A DNA stretch of 64,000 bases, from the NCBI RefSeq assembly GCF_011386835.1, contig NC_088800.1, forward strand, positions 806,001-870,000, read 5' to 3'. Shown piece after piece: positions 12,401 through 20,936 of the stretch; position 1 is the first letter of the stretch, and the number at the start of each line of letters is the position of its first letter. A program made the translations under genes and the position numbers. The stretch comes from Chrysemys picta bellii (taxonomy: Eukaryota; Chordata; Testudines; Emydidae). A model generated the notes under the pieces. The model was not told where the DNA came from, did no database searches, and was given only the letters and a program-made list of their open reading frames with translations.

Positions 12401-15400
12401 GCCGCACCACGGCCAACAAGGTGAGGGGGGCCCTGCCAGCGGGAGGCCACGCCATTCTGCTCCCCGCTGCGTGGGCTGCCCAGGCGCTCCAGCCCCCTTG
12501 TGGCATGGAGCGCTGGGAGTGAGCCCAGGGGCAGACGTTGAGTGGTGAGCCCGGTGCTGTGCAGCTGTGAACCAGTTGCACCGTCCCACCCCAGCGGTGG
12601 TCGCACTGGAGTGGAGGCGGCAGGTGCTGTGCTGCTCGGGGGAGGGGGCTGAGTCTCGGCCAGGCGCCGAGCTTCCCCGAATGCTGCGCGGGGCTGGCTC
12701 TGCGCTGGCACTTTGCCACACAGCTCTTACAACCGTCGCTGTTCTCGTCCCATCTCCCCTGCTCCCACCCATGTCACCCCCCAGAGCTCCGGCTTCTTTT
12801 CCAAACTGGCTTCCGTGTTCCTAGCCTGGCCCTTTTCCGGCCCCCGGACGGGCAGTGGAGAGGTACCTGCCGGCTGCCGCGCTGTCTGGTGACTGTAGCT
12901 GGGGCCGCGGTCAGTGTGTAGCCCAGCTGGGAGCCTGAGCAGTAGATGGCGGTAGATTAGGCCTGTGTGCTGTGCATGGGATGGAGTACTGGCCCGAGGG
13001 GCGGGCTGGCTGCGGTGGAGTGGGGGCCCTGAACGGCTCAGTCCTGGCCTCCCCCCCAAAGCAGGGAGGGGAAGGGTCCCACCTCATCAGATCAGATGTG
13101 ACCTGCTGCCTGGGCCGGGGGTGTTGCTGCTGCCTGGGTCTCCTGTATCGGGGTGTTGGGGGGAGCCCCATGTGGATCCCTGCTGGGGAATTCCCTCGCC
13201 CTCTTGGTGGGTCTGACCAGCCCAACAGGCGGGGGTACCTACCAGCAGCAGGGCGGGGCTGCTCCAGACCCCTCAACTCGGTTGGTTGCTCTTGTTGCAG
13301 GTGCAGGACAGTCGTCCAATCAGCTTCCCCTCTCTGCTGAGTCACATGACCTCCATGCACCTGAACGCCGAGGTGCTGGCGATGCCCGTTGCTCAGGAGA
13401 AGCCAGCGCCCCCGGCCCTAAGGTCCTTCCGGCCCCTCTCAGCCACCGTCCCCTGTGACTTCCACATCCTCAACCTTCGGACGCTGCAGGCTGAGGTAAG
13501 AGCCCCGGCCCCGTGGGAGCGAGCCCAGCACCCCGACAGCTCCCACCACCGCCATGCGTGGGCAGGTCAGACTGTCCGTTCCCATCATCCCGGCAGACGC
13601 AGGCCTGGGATCAGGCTCTCTACCCAGCTGTACCCGTTGTCATGGAGTCCCCAGGCGATGCTCTGGAACTGCTCCCCACAAAGCCAGTCAGGACTTTGGG
13701 GAGCCTCCTCTCCCTCGGAGCAGACTGTTTTCAGGGCAAGAAGCTCATACGGCTTCACCTCCTGGGTCTCTCCAGGGAGCATTCAGCATATGCCCCTCCG
13801 TGCGCTTCCCACAGCGAGTCCGCCCAGGCGGGGTCCTGGGGAAGCCAGAGGCTCCTGCACCCCCACTTCGCAGTCAGACGTGACTCTCAGCCAGCCAGTA
13901 AAACAGAGGTTTATTAGATGACAGGAACACGGGCTAAAACAGAGCTTGTAGGTCCAGCGAACGGGACCTCTCAGCCGGGTCCATTCTGACCTAGTGAACT
14001 AGACATCCCCGTCTGCCCTCACTCCAAGTACCCAGCCAGCTCCAAAGTGAAACCCCCTCCAGCCCCTCCTTCTCTGGGCTTTGTCTCTTTCCTGGGCCAG
14101 GAGGTCACCTGATCTCTTTGTTCACCTTTAGCTATTTCCTTGCATGGGGGAAGGGCCCTGGCCATTTGTTGCCAGGGAGACAGAGTGTCAGTGATTTATG
14201 CACACTGGCCTTTATCCCACCCTCTCCTAGAGACTTAAGAAGTGCATAGGGGAAACTGAGGCACCCACACAGTATTCAGAGGAAACATTAAGAACAGTCC
14301 CACTTCGTCACACCCATCCCTTTGGCTGACGAGTAATTAACACCTCATTTCATGGAAGGTGGAATTAGGGACGTAAATGAATCATGAGGCTGAAAACCGG
14401 ATGTTTGTGCTAAAGAAGGGAAGGCTAAAAAGACAGAATGTCTGAGCCAGCTGAGGTAAGAGGGAGAACACCCAGGGGCCCAGTTACAAACAAGTAACAA
14501 TGGACGCTAAGCGAGGGAAGTAGGGGTGAGGTAAAGAGTCCGTGGGCGAGCCTGCTGCACCGGGCTTGGTTCCTGTGGCGTACTCAGGCCACGCCATTGC
14601 AGTGGGACGCAAAGGGACAGGTGCTGGGGCACTTTGAGCTCTCGTACCCGGCATCCATCCCCCACGTTTGAGTCTCATCATCTCAGCCGAGTTCTGCCGG
14701 GTGCCAGATAAAGGCTCCGAGTGACGCAGGCTGGAGCCGAGGGAGTTCTTGGGGGCCGAGGGGAGAGGTCTCGGAGGGAATCCCAGTGTTAGCGGTGCTG
14801 TGACCTGAATCCGGGTGTCGGGAGTGAGTCCTGTCTCGTTGCTCAGCCGCGTAGCTGGGCCCAGCAGCTCAGCAATGGCGGAAGGGTGCAGATCCGAATG
14901 GGTCTCCAGGACACTGAGCTGCGGGTTAGATCGCAGCACAAACATCCTGGTTTCAGCCCCATGATCCATGTACCTTCCTGCGGCTGCCACACGCGTCTCT
15001 GCTTCCCCGTCCCAGGACGACTCGCTGCCCTCGGCGGAGATGGCGCTGATCTTGCACCGCAAGGGCTTCGACTGTGGCCTGGAGGCCAAACACCTGGGCT
15101 TCAACTGCACCACCAGCCAGGGAAAGGTGGGTCTGGGACACGGCCAGTAACACCCCCCTCCCCCACCGGGGCAAGGTGGGTCTGGGACACGGCCAGTGAC
15201 ACCCCTCCCCCGCCGGGGCAAGGTGGGTCTGGGACACGGCCAGTGACACCCCCCTCCCCCGCCGGGGCAAGGTGGGTCTGGGACACGGCCAGTGACACCC
15301 CCCTCCCCCGCCGGGGCAAGGTGGGTCTGGGACACGGCCAGTGACACCCCCCTCCCCCGCCGGGGCAAGGTGGGTCTGGGACACGGCCAGTGACACCCCC

Positions 15401-16060
15401 CTCCCCCGCCGGGGCAAGGTGGGTCTGGGACACGGCCAGTGACACCCCTCCCCCCCCCCCCCCCCCCCGCCGGGGCAAGGTGGGTCTGGGACACGGCCAG
15501 TGACACCCCCCTCCCCCGCCGGGGCAAGGTGGGTCTGGGACACGGCCAGTGACACCCCCCTCCCCCGCCGGGGCAAGGTGGGTCTGGGACACGGCCAGTG
15601 ACACCCCCCGCCCAGCCCCCGCTGCAGCCCTGCAGCTGACCCACCCTCACGCTGGTGCTGCGGATCAGGCCTGGGCAGGCCAGGGGGGAAGGTTGTGGTG
15701 GCGAGGGGGCGCCTGCCAGAGGGAGCAGCGTGCTTTGAGGCTAGGCTAGGCTGCGTTCCTGGGGCACCGGCTCTCCGTCACATCCTGGCCCCTGTCTCGC
15801 ACCCCCCGCAAGGGGAGGCTGCCTTTCGGTGCTGGCTCCATGCCCGCTGCTTGGGCACAGCCTGAGGTGCCAGCCCCTCACCCTACGCCCCCTCCTCTCT
15901 GCAGTTCTCCCTTGGGAGCCTGTTCCACGGCTTGGAGCTGGGGTCCCTGCAGCCCACCTCGCTGACACTGATGTACCCGCTGGGCGCGGCCTCCCCCAAC
16001 AGCACTGTGATCCACATGGACCCCATGGAGATCGCCACCTTCCGCATCCACTTTGGGTAG
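3411..16060 (+). CDS. MAN2A2: Alpha-mannosidase IIx, C-terminal 691 residues (14 exons, gene partial at 5' end)
   Basis: Golgi type II membrane glycosidase of family GH38 that trims mannose from N-glycans on the way to complex type. Coding exons: 3411-3613, 4204-4386, 4531-4645, 5278-5345, 7485-7650, 8721-8957, 9234-9350, 9528-9642, 9788-9921, 11041-11182, 12287-12420, 13301-13495, 15016-15126, 15905-16060 (stop TAG 16058). All join in phase: 2076 nt, 691 aa, against about 1150 aa for the vertebrate protein. The first exon encodes the end of the catalytic domain ([15 protein letters not shown]). The second carries HHDAITGT, whose second His is a zinc ligand in GMII enzymes; the N-terminal zinc ligands and the nucleophile Asp lie upstream of the window. 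The rest forms the three-helix and beta-sandwich domains. No frameshift or stop is seen. The donor after 9921 (GTGCCT) is weak. I prefer MAN2A2 over MAN2A1 on sequence feel and on synteny with UNC45A, RCCD1 and PRC1. Confidence 0.95.
3650..4165. repeat. Degenerate G-rich minisatellite in MAN2A2 intron
   Basis: Short units built around GGGGCAGGGCGAGGGGATTC, roughly 20 to 30 bp each, fill most of the intron between 3614 and 4203. The plus strand is strongly G-rich, so the transcript could form G-quadruplexes. Confidence 0.8.
4646..5040. repeat. CCCTGACCC-type degenerate tandem repeat
   Basis: Units of the form CCCTGACCCCGGCCCAGCCC repeat from the splice donor for about 390 bp. Copies are poorly conserved and the period is irregular. 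Confidence 0.8.
5385..5580. repeat. 57-bp minisatellite in MAN2A2 intron
   Basis: About 3.5 copies of a unit containing GGGCAGGGCCTGGCTGGAGG and ending in GGCCTGGACACCCC. It starts about 40 bp after the exon that ends at 5345. One unit is shortened near 5461. Confidence 0.9.
5857..7165 (-). mobile_element. Solo LTR (LTR retrotransposon) with 5-bp target duplication
   Basis: The element starts TG and ends CA on both strands and is flanked by GGGGC at 5852-5856 and 7166-7170, a 5-bp target duplication (partly weakened by the G-rich setting). It aligns by eye with the LTR at 17277-18357 (shared GATCTTACCCACAA, GGTTCT...CCAAAG and GGTTTATT blocks). An AATAAA signal on the minus strand (plus GTTTATT near 6237) sets the orientation. 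It carries a nested Penelope-like insertion at 6600-6767. No viral coding frame is present. Confidence 0.75.
6600..6767. mobile_element. Penelope-like tail, two inverted copies
   Basis: Two partial copies of one element meet head to head at an AAGCTT palindrome (6692-6697). A 30-bp block at 6651-6680 is the exact reverse complement of 6725-6754. The right copy keeps a degenerate hammerhead-like segment (GACGAAGTGGG...CCCAC). Inverted partial copies are common among Penelope-like retroelements. Confidence 0.7.
7915..8629 (-). mobile_element. Diverged solo LTR
   Basis: It is similar along its length to the LTR at 13638-14312: shared GACTCTCAGCCAGC, AGGTTTATTAG, and CCCACTTCGTCA at the right edge. 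It contains a (CA)n tract at 8564-8589. The left edge is approximate. Minus orientation follows from the AATAAA complement near 8180. Confidence 0.7.
8564..8589. repeat. (CA)n microsatellite
   Basis: Thirteen uninterrupted CA dinucleotides inside the diverged LTR; likely polymorphic. Confidence 0.97.
8948..9225 (+). repeat. 68-bp minisatellite that copies the MAN2A2 exon 8721-8957 splice donor
   Basis: The last exonic bases plus donor, CTGCTGCAG|GTGAGCAGGG, recur with donors at 8958 (real), 9026, 9094 and 9161: periods of 68, 68 and 67 bp. Each unit ends CACTGCCTGCTGCAG, which also looks like a 3' splice site, and the true acceptor (9231-9233) closes the last unit. Virtually the whole 276-bp intron is made of this array. 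Confidence 0.95.
9925..10945. repeat. 49-bp minisatellite, about 20 copies, in MAN2A2 intron
   Basis: Two related blocks: CCCCCCAGGGCAGCGCCCTC units to about 10600, then CCCCCCAGGGAGCGCGCTC units to 10945, both with a period near 49 bp (for example 10171 to 10220). Each unit ends in a pyrimidine tract plus CAG that resembles a 3' splice site. The array starts at the intron's 5' end. Confidence 0.93.
11325..12010. repeat. Minisatellite of 86-94 bp with a CTCF-core-like motif in every unit
   Basis: Eight copies of CAGCAGGGGGCGCTCTCC, at about 11355, 11442, 11528, 11616, 11710, 11797, 11885 and 11973, all on the plus strand. Each lies in a unit that also contains CTGCAGGGAGTGGGG and GTCAGGGCTGGTCCC. 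The motif closely resembles the CTCF core CCASNAGGGGGCGC. Confidence 0.93.
12421..13300. other. Unremarkable MAN2A2 intron
   Basis: Unique-looking GC-rich sequence between two coding exons. I see no repeat, exon or RNA gene. Confidence 0.5.
13638..14312 (-). mobile_element. Solo LTR, TGTGACGAAGTGGG family
   Basis: On the minus strand it begins TGTGACGAAGTGGGA and ends ATGACA. Flanks CCCGT (13633-13637) and CCCAT (14313-14317) fit a 5-bp target duplication with one change. An AATAAA signal lies on the minus strand (plus TTTATT near 13913). It has no coding frame and lies antisense to MAN2A2. Confidence 0.75.
14313..15015. other. MAN2A2 intron without recognised feature
   Basis: Moderate-GC unique sequence up to the acceptor at 15014-15015. 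Nothing recognisable on either strand. Confidence 0.45.
15121..15610 (+). repeat. 49-bp minisatellite that copies the MAN2A2 exon 15016-15126 splice donor
   Basis: The real junction AAAG|GTGGGTCTGGG at 15126/15127 is followed by GCAAG|GTGGGTCTGGG copies with donors at 15176, 15223, 15272, 15321, 15370, 15419, 15480, 15529 and 15578. The common period is 49 bp; one unit is expanded by a run of about 20 C at 15449-15468, which may be an assembly weak point. Confidence 0.95.
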
Positions 16061-16920
16061 CCCCCCGGCGGCCAGGAGAGGAGCAGACCAGCCGTGCCGC
16101 GTCCAGCTGGGAGACGGCCCCTGCCTGGGTGGGATGGGGCAGGGAGCTCCCCCGGGCTGTGGCTTGGGGGCGGACACTGCACGGGATGCAGACGGACTCG
16201 CAGGAGCAGCTGCCTCCATTATTTATTAATCTGCGTTTTAAATAATATTGCAACTGGCCAAGCGTGGGGGCTGGGGCACGGCCCCGACTACGCGGCGGAT
16301 CCCTGGCCGCTCCCAGTGCTCAGCTTGGCACTGCCGACGCTGCGTTCTTGGTGGCGATGCTGCTGGCTCGGCCAGGAGGCAGGTTGCAGCTTCTCGGATC
16401 CCCCAGGCTATGTCCCATCTCTCCCCGTCCCCCCGCCCCATGTTGGGGGGTAACCGGGCAGGTGCTGGAGCCTGCTGGACTGCAGGGGTCTGACTGACAG
16501 GAAACCTGCCGCGGGGTGGGGGAGGGGGTCCGGGCTGGGGAGGCTGAAGCTACTGGCCGGGGGTGGGGGGGGGCTGTGGCTCTAATGGACACTCTGTGGA
16601 ACTGGAGATTGAATTTCCCTGAGTTTGTCGTGAGCTTTTAGGCAAGAAAAGGCCTGTTTGCACCTCCCGCCTTGTGTCTGTTTGTGCCTCTTGCTGCTAG
16701 TTCCAGCGTGTGGGGAGGGCCCTGACCCGGGCCGAGGGGGGGCGGTAAGATCCCAGGGCCGGGGGTGCTGGTTCTGGGCCTGCAGGAGGCAGCCTCCGCC
16801 CCCTTCCCTTCAGCTGATGGGATGCCCCCCCTTTCATTTCCTGCGCCCACAGTTTCTATTGACTGAGCCCACAGCGTCAGGGAGGGTGGCTTCTCTAGCC
16901 CCCGCCCCCAAGCCTGCAGC
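16061..16920 (+). other. MAN2A2 3' UTR and flank
   Basis: Sequence after the MAN2A2 stop. No canonical AATAAA is present nearby; TTTAAATAATATTG near 16236 is the only AT-rich signal-like block. The true cleavage site cannot be placed. Confidence 0.4.
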
Positions 16921-17185
16921 CCCACCCAGCAGGGGGTGCTAGGAGTGAGTGCCCCTCCCCCATCTGAGTCCCCTCCGGCCCCCGCCCAGCAGGGGGTGCT
17001 AGGAGTGAGTGCCCCTCCCCCATCTGAATCCCCTCCGGCCCCCGCCCAGCAGGGGGTGCTAGGCGCGAGTGCCCCTCCCCCATCTGAGTCCCCTCTGGCC
17101 CCCGCCCAGCAGGGGGTGCTAGGAGCGAGTGCCCCTCCCCCCCGCCCAGGCCCATGCAGTCCTGGCCCAGCAGGGGGCACTGAGG
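16921..17185. repeat. 60-bp tandem repeat with CTCF-like motifs
   Basis: Four units start at 16921, 16981, 17041 and 17101, an exact 60-bp period, each beginning with CCAGCAGGGGGTGCTAGG or close to it. A fifth motif, CCCAGCAGGGGGCACTGA, lies at about 17166. It sits about 0.9 kb after the MAN2A2 stop. Confidence 0.93.
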
Positions 17186-17276
17186 ACTGAGTGGTTCCCC
17201 CCACTGTCCCAGGCTGTTCCGAGCAGTGGGGGAAGGTTGGAAAGGGGAGGGTTGGCGGATTCTTTACTAGACCCCT

Positions 17277-18357
17277 TGTGACGATGCTGCCCGTGGGAGC
17301 CAGCTGACGTCACTCAATCAGGGTGAACTGCAAACAGAACGGGGCAGACAAACCCCCAAACGCTGGTGTTATTCCAATGCTTAGATTTACCAACCAGCAC
17401 AAAACAACTTCTGTGTTACCTCACTGGTTACTCAGAGTCCAACCAACGCAGTTCCCTTAAAGTGCCCCGCCTCCGGCCTCCATCCAGACACACCTGTCAG
17501 ATATGATGATGATTACTGAAAATCTTATCTCATCATATAAAAGAAAAGGTTCTTCCAACCCCAAAGGGTCAGCCACACACCCAGGTTCAATTATAACTTA
17601 GATCTTACCCACAATACACGCTATAGCCAATTCTTATTCATTAAACTAAAATTTATTTAAAAAGAAAAGAGAGAGAGTGTTGGTTAAAAGATCAATAGAC
17701 AGACTTGAATTCAATTCTTGAGGTTCAGATACATAGCAGAGATGAGTTTGTAGTTGCCAAAAGTCCTTTTAGAAATAGTCCAGAGGTTAGAGTCCAATGT
17801 CCATATTCAGGGTGACTCCAGTCAGTTCAGTCCAGTCAGACTCAATTCTTATGGCTTAGGGTTTCCCCTTCTTGAAACCCAAAGCAGATCTGAGATGAAG
17901 CAGGATCATGTCCCAGGGTTTTTATACATTTCCAGCAGCCTTTTCACCTGAGAAAACAATAGGCTTAACTTTCCTTCTCCCAAACATCCTGGCAATTAGC
18001 ACAGGATTATTTATCCATTGAACAGTTCAGATTCAGGTTACCACAACCTTCAAAGAGACATAGAGACAATAATACTACACTCAAGTGTCTGCCTAAATGT
18101 TAATATTCCTTTTTTGATCTTTGAATCAAAGCTGTAGCAATAGACGAGACTTGTTTGCTTACATCACAAGACCTGAACAAACACCTCCCCTTCTACCTTT
18201 TACAACCCCGGCTGCATTTCAAAGCTCTATTCATTTACAGATCTTCCTAACCAGTCGCTAAAGTTTGGCCATGGGTCAGGTCAGTCTGGGAGTTAACTAA
18301 CTCTTTCTGGCCCTGTCACCTTTCAATTAGATACTATATCACACTCCTAACGTCACA
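17277..18357 (-). mobile_element. Solo LTR, related to 5857-7165
   Basis: It begins TGTGACGATGCTG and ends CTAACGTCACA, so the termini form a TGTGACG/CGTCACA inverted repeat, TG to CA. Internal blocks match the LTR at 5857-7165. An AATAAA signal on the minus strand (plus ATTTATTT near 17653) sets the orientation. Flanks CCCCT and CTTCT do not make a clean target duplication. It lies in intergenic DNA and has no coding frame. Confidence 0.65.
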
Positions 18358-20936
18358 CTTCTCTCCCTGCCCCTCGTTCCGGGCCCCATTCTCCCTCGGG
18401 CTGAGCTGTCTGGCCAGACTGTGCCCCCCAGGAAGCGGTGCAGTCTGCCCTCTAACCAACTGTCCATCTCGATTTGAGACCCAAACTCCAGTTCCACTAA
18501 ATGCCACGGCCAGGCTGACAGCCCCTAGCTGGCAGAGCATTATAGTGCCTGCCTTGTCGACCTGTTTTCCCTGGCAGCTGCCTCGGAGGGACGGAGCAGA
18601 AACAGACAAAGCTGAGGTGTGTTAAAGAGGGGTAGTAGAGACCGGGAGGGGAGGGAGAGCAGCCGCTGCACTTTCCCCTGGTCACAGCACAGATACCACG
18701 GGGCACCCAAGGGAATTGACAGACAGCAAAAGGGAATACTGTAGAGAATGCACATGTAGTCTGTGGAACTCACTGCCACTAGATTAAGAGCTGGGTAGGG
18801 TTAAAAAAGAATCCGATGTTTCTATGGAGAATGAGAACAGTACAAAGAAGCGACCTGGCTCCTCCTGCAGGGCGGGGGCCAAGCCCAGTGGCTGTACCCA
18901 GGGCTGGGGGATGGCTGGTCAGGGCAGGCTCCTGTGCCTCCCCCAGAGGCAGCCAGTGCCAAGGAGCAAGCTGCTCCAGGCTAGCAATCTCGCTGCCCGT
19001 CACTGCTGCTCCCCTGGCCTGGCTGCGGGGCCGTGGGAATGGCTCTGAATGTGGCTCCTGGCAGCCATGCCCCCGCCACAGCTCCTGGCCCCTGCTGGAT
19101 GCCCTCCGGAGCATCTCTGGTTGCTATGGGGCCAGGGTCATTACACCGTGCGGCACTGGGGCTGTGGGACTGCCCTGGCCTCCCCCAGGGCTAATTACTG
19201 CAAGGAGGGGGTGGGGCAGGGGGTGCCCACAGCTGCCTCTGCTGGTGCTGAGCACAGGTGCCTGCCCATGGGGCACGCAGGAGGCTGTGCTCTGCCTTCT
19301 TTGTCTCTGCTCTTGGCACACAGCAGGGCTGGCTCCTGTCCTCAGTGCCCCGGAACAGCCAGTGGCAAGGCCTTCCCCGCAGCAGCTGCCCCCTCCGGTT
19401 GGACCCCGTCCCTGCCAAGCCGAGCCCCACGCACTGGCAATACACCTTGCGAGCTGCTCGCCAGAGGCCCCTTGTCCCAGGGCTGTGAGCTTGGAGCACC
19501 AGGAGACCTGGCACGTACCAAACCGAAGGCCGTGGGATGGGAGCTCAGTGATGGGGCTGGGCAGTGGCCTTGGGGTATGGGATGGTCCTGGGTACAATGC
19601 CAGGCTCAGGCTTGTGCTCCAGAATCGGAGCTGCCCCCTAACGAAGAGCTCTAGCCCCATGGCGTGGGAAAACCTCCCAGACAGGGCCCCGGTAACCAGG
19701 GCAGGAGGCCTGCCTGAGTCTGCAGAGAGCCTGGAGCAGGAGGGCAGAGGGGAACGGCGGCTCACGGCAGCGCTGGTGTCTGGAACAGACCTGGCAGGTC
19801 TCTGCTGGCAGCCGGGGGCAGGCTGCCGCCGCGGGAGGCTCGTCTGGGGCGTGCATGGACAGGTGACAGGGATCCTGGCAGCTCGTGTGCAGGGCGTTCC
19901 CGGGCTGGCTGCTCTGTGGGTGGGGAGGGCGGTGACGAGCCGGCAGGAGGAAGGGGCTGACCCTCCCCCCCATCCGCAGGGCGCCTGTAAGTGCAGCAAT
20001 TAACGGCTCTGGCTTCTGAACAACCACTAATGGAGCCTCTGGCGGGGGCCCAAGGCCCTGCTGCTGGGCGGGGGCAGGGCAGGAGAGTGCTTCTGGCAGG
20101 CCGTGGCTGGGCTGGGCTGGTTCTCCCTCTGCCCCACTTGGCAGAGTTCTTCTGAGAGGCCATCTTGTCACTGCCCCCCCCCCGGTTCCCCCCACCCCGC
20201 TGTGTTGCCATTCCCCAGGCCACGCCTCTGCCCCATGGGGGGTTAGACAAGGGGCCTCTCACCCTAGGCAGGAGCACGGCCGCCCCATGCCAGCCTCACC
20301 ACCCAGAGCTGGGTGCGGTTGGACTCGTGCTGGCGCAGCGGGGCGTATTCCCTACTCCTCTGTGTGCCCTTCCCCACCTGCTCTCCAGCCAGAGCCACCT
20401 TCCGCTCCCGCACAGAGTCAGAACCCCCGTCACCCCCAGGTTTGGCTTTATGAACAAAACCTCCCAACCAAAGAACAGCTCAGCCCTTCTGCCCAGGCTG
20501 GGCTGCTCCAAGGCTCCTCTCTCCAGCCTGCTCAGCCCGCACCCTAGATCCTCTCTCCCCAGGGAGCCACTGCCCCGGCCCTAACACCCAGCAGGGTAAT
20601 GACCCTGCCTGGGGGAGTCACCAGCACCCACTTTCCTGGCTGACAAGTGGGGCTCAGGAATGCCAGCGCCAGCCTCAAAAGTGCCTGCAGCCTCCTGCCC
20701 CATCGGGCACTGGCTCCCAGAGAGGCTCATTAGTGATGTGCCCGCCTCCCTGGCTCAGCCGGGTCCCAGTGGAGCTGGGCAGTAAGTGCAGAAGGCTCAT
20801 GTGGGGAAGTCTTAATGGCTGTGTGAGGGAGAGGCGCTTGCTGGGCCCGAGATGGAGGCGGGGGCAGGAGGGGCCGTGGTTTCTGTTTCCTCAGACTGGA
20901 GCCTGAGCTGCCTCTGCCCAAGGAGCAGACGAGAAG
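18358..20936. other. GC-rich intergenic region upstream of the SHISAL1-like gene
   Basis: Apart from a short CR1 piece (18745-18840, plus strand, GTCTGTGGAACTCACTGCCA) I see nothing coding. Long open frames occur on both strands (for example 18816-20003) but they lack splice signals, low-complexity bias is absent and no family is recognised, so I treat them as GC-driven. The promoter of the downstream gene must lie here. Confidence 0.5.

Noticed and set aside
15449..15468. Run of about 20 C as a biological signal
   Set aside because: It lies in one unit of a C-rich array and is as likely a polymerase or assembly length error.
14484..15650. 388-residue minus-strand open frame with [21 protein letters not shown] repeats
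   Set aside because: Pure product of the 49-bp donor-copy array plus the neighbouring MAN2A2 exon read backwards.
5857..18357. Complete endogenous retrovirus
   Set aside because: Only solitary LTR-like segments are present; no gag, pol or env frame was seen between them, and MAN2A2 exons lie in the intervals.
18816..20003. 395-residue plus-strand open frame
   Set aside because: High GC removes stops on both strands; no recognised domain and no splice-supported structure. A short real exon here cannot be excluded.
16061..20936. Search for HDDC3 exons
   Set aside because: No HD-domain-like coding segment with flanking splice sites was found on either strand.
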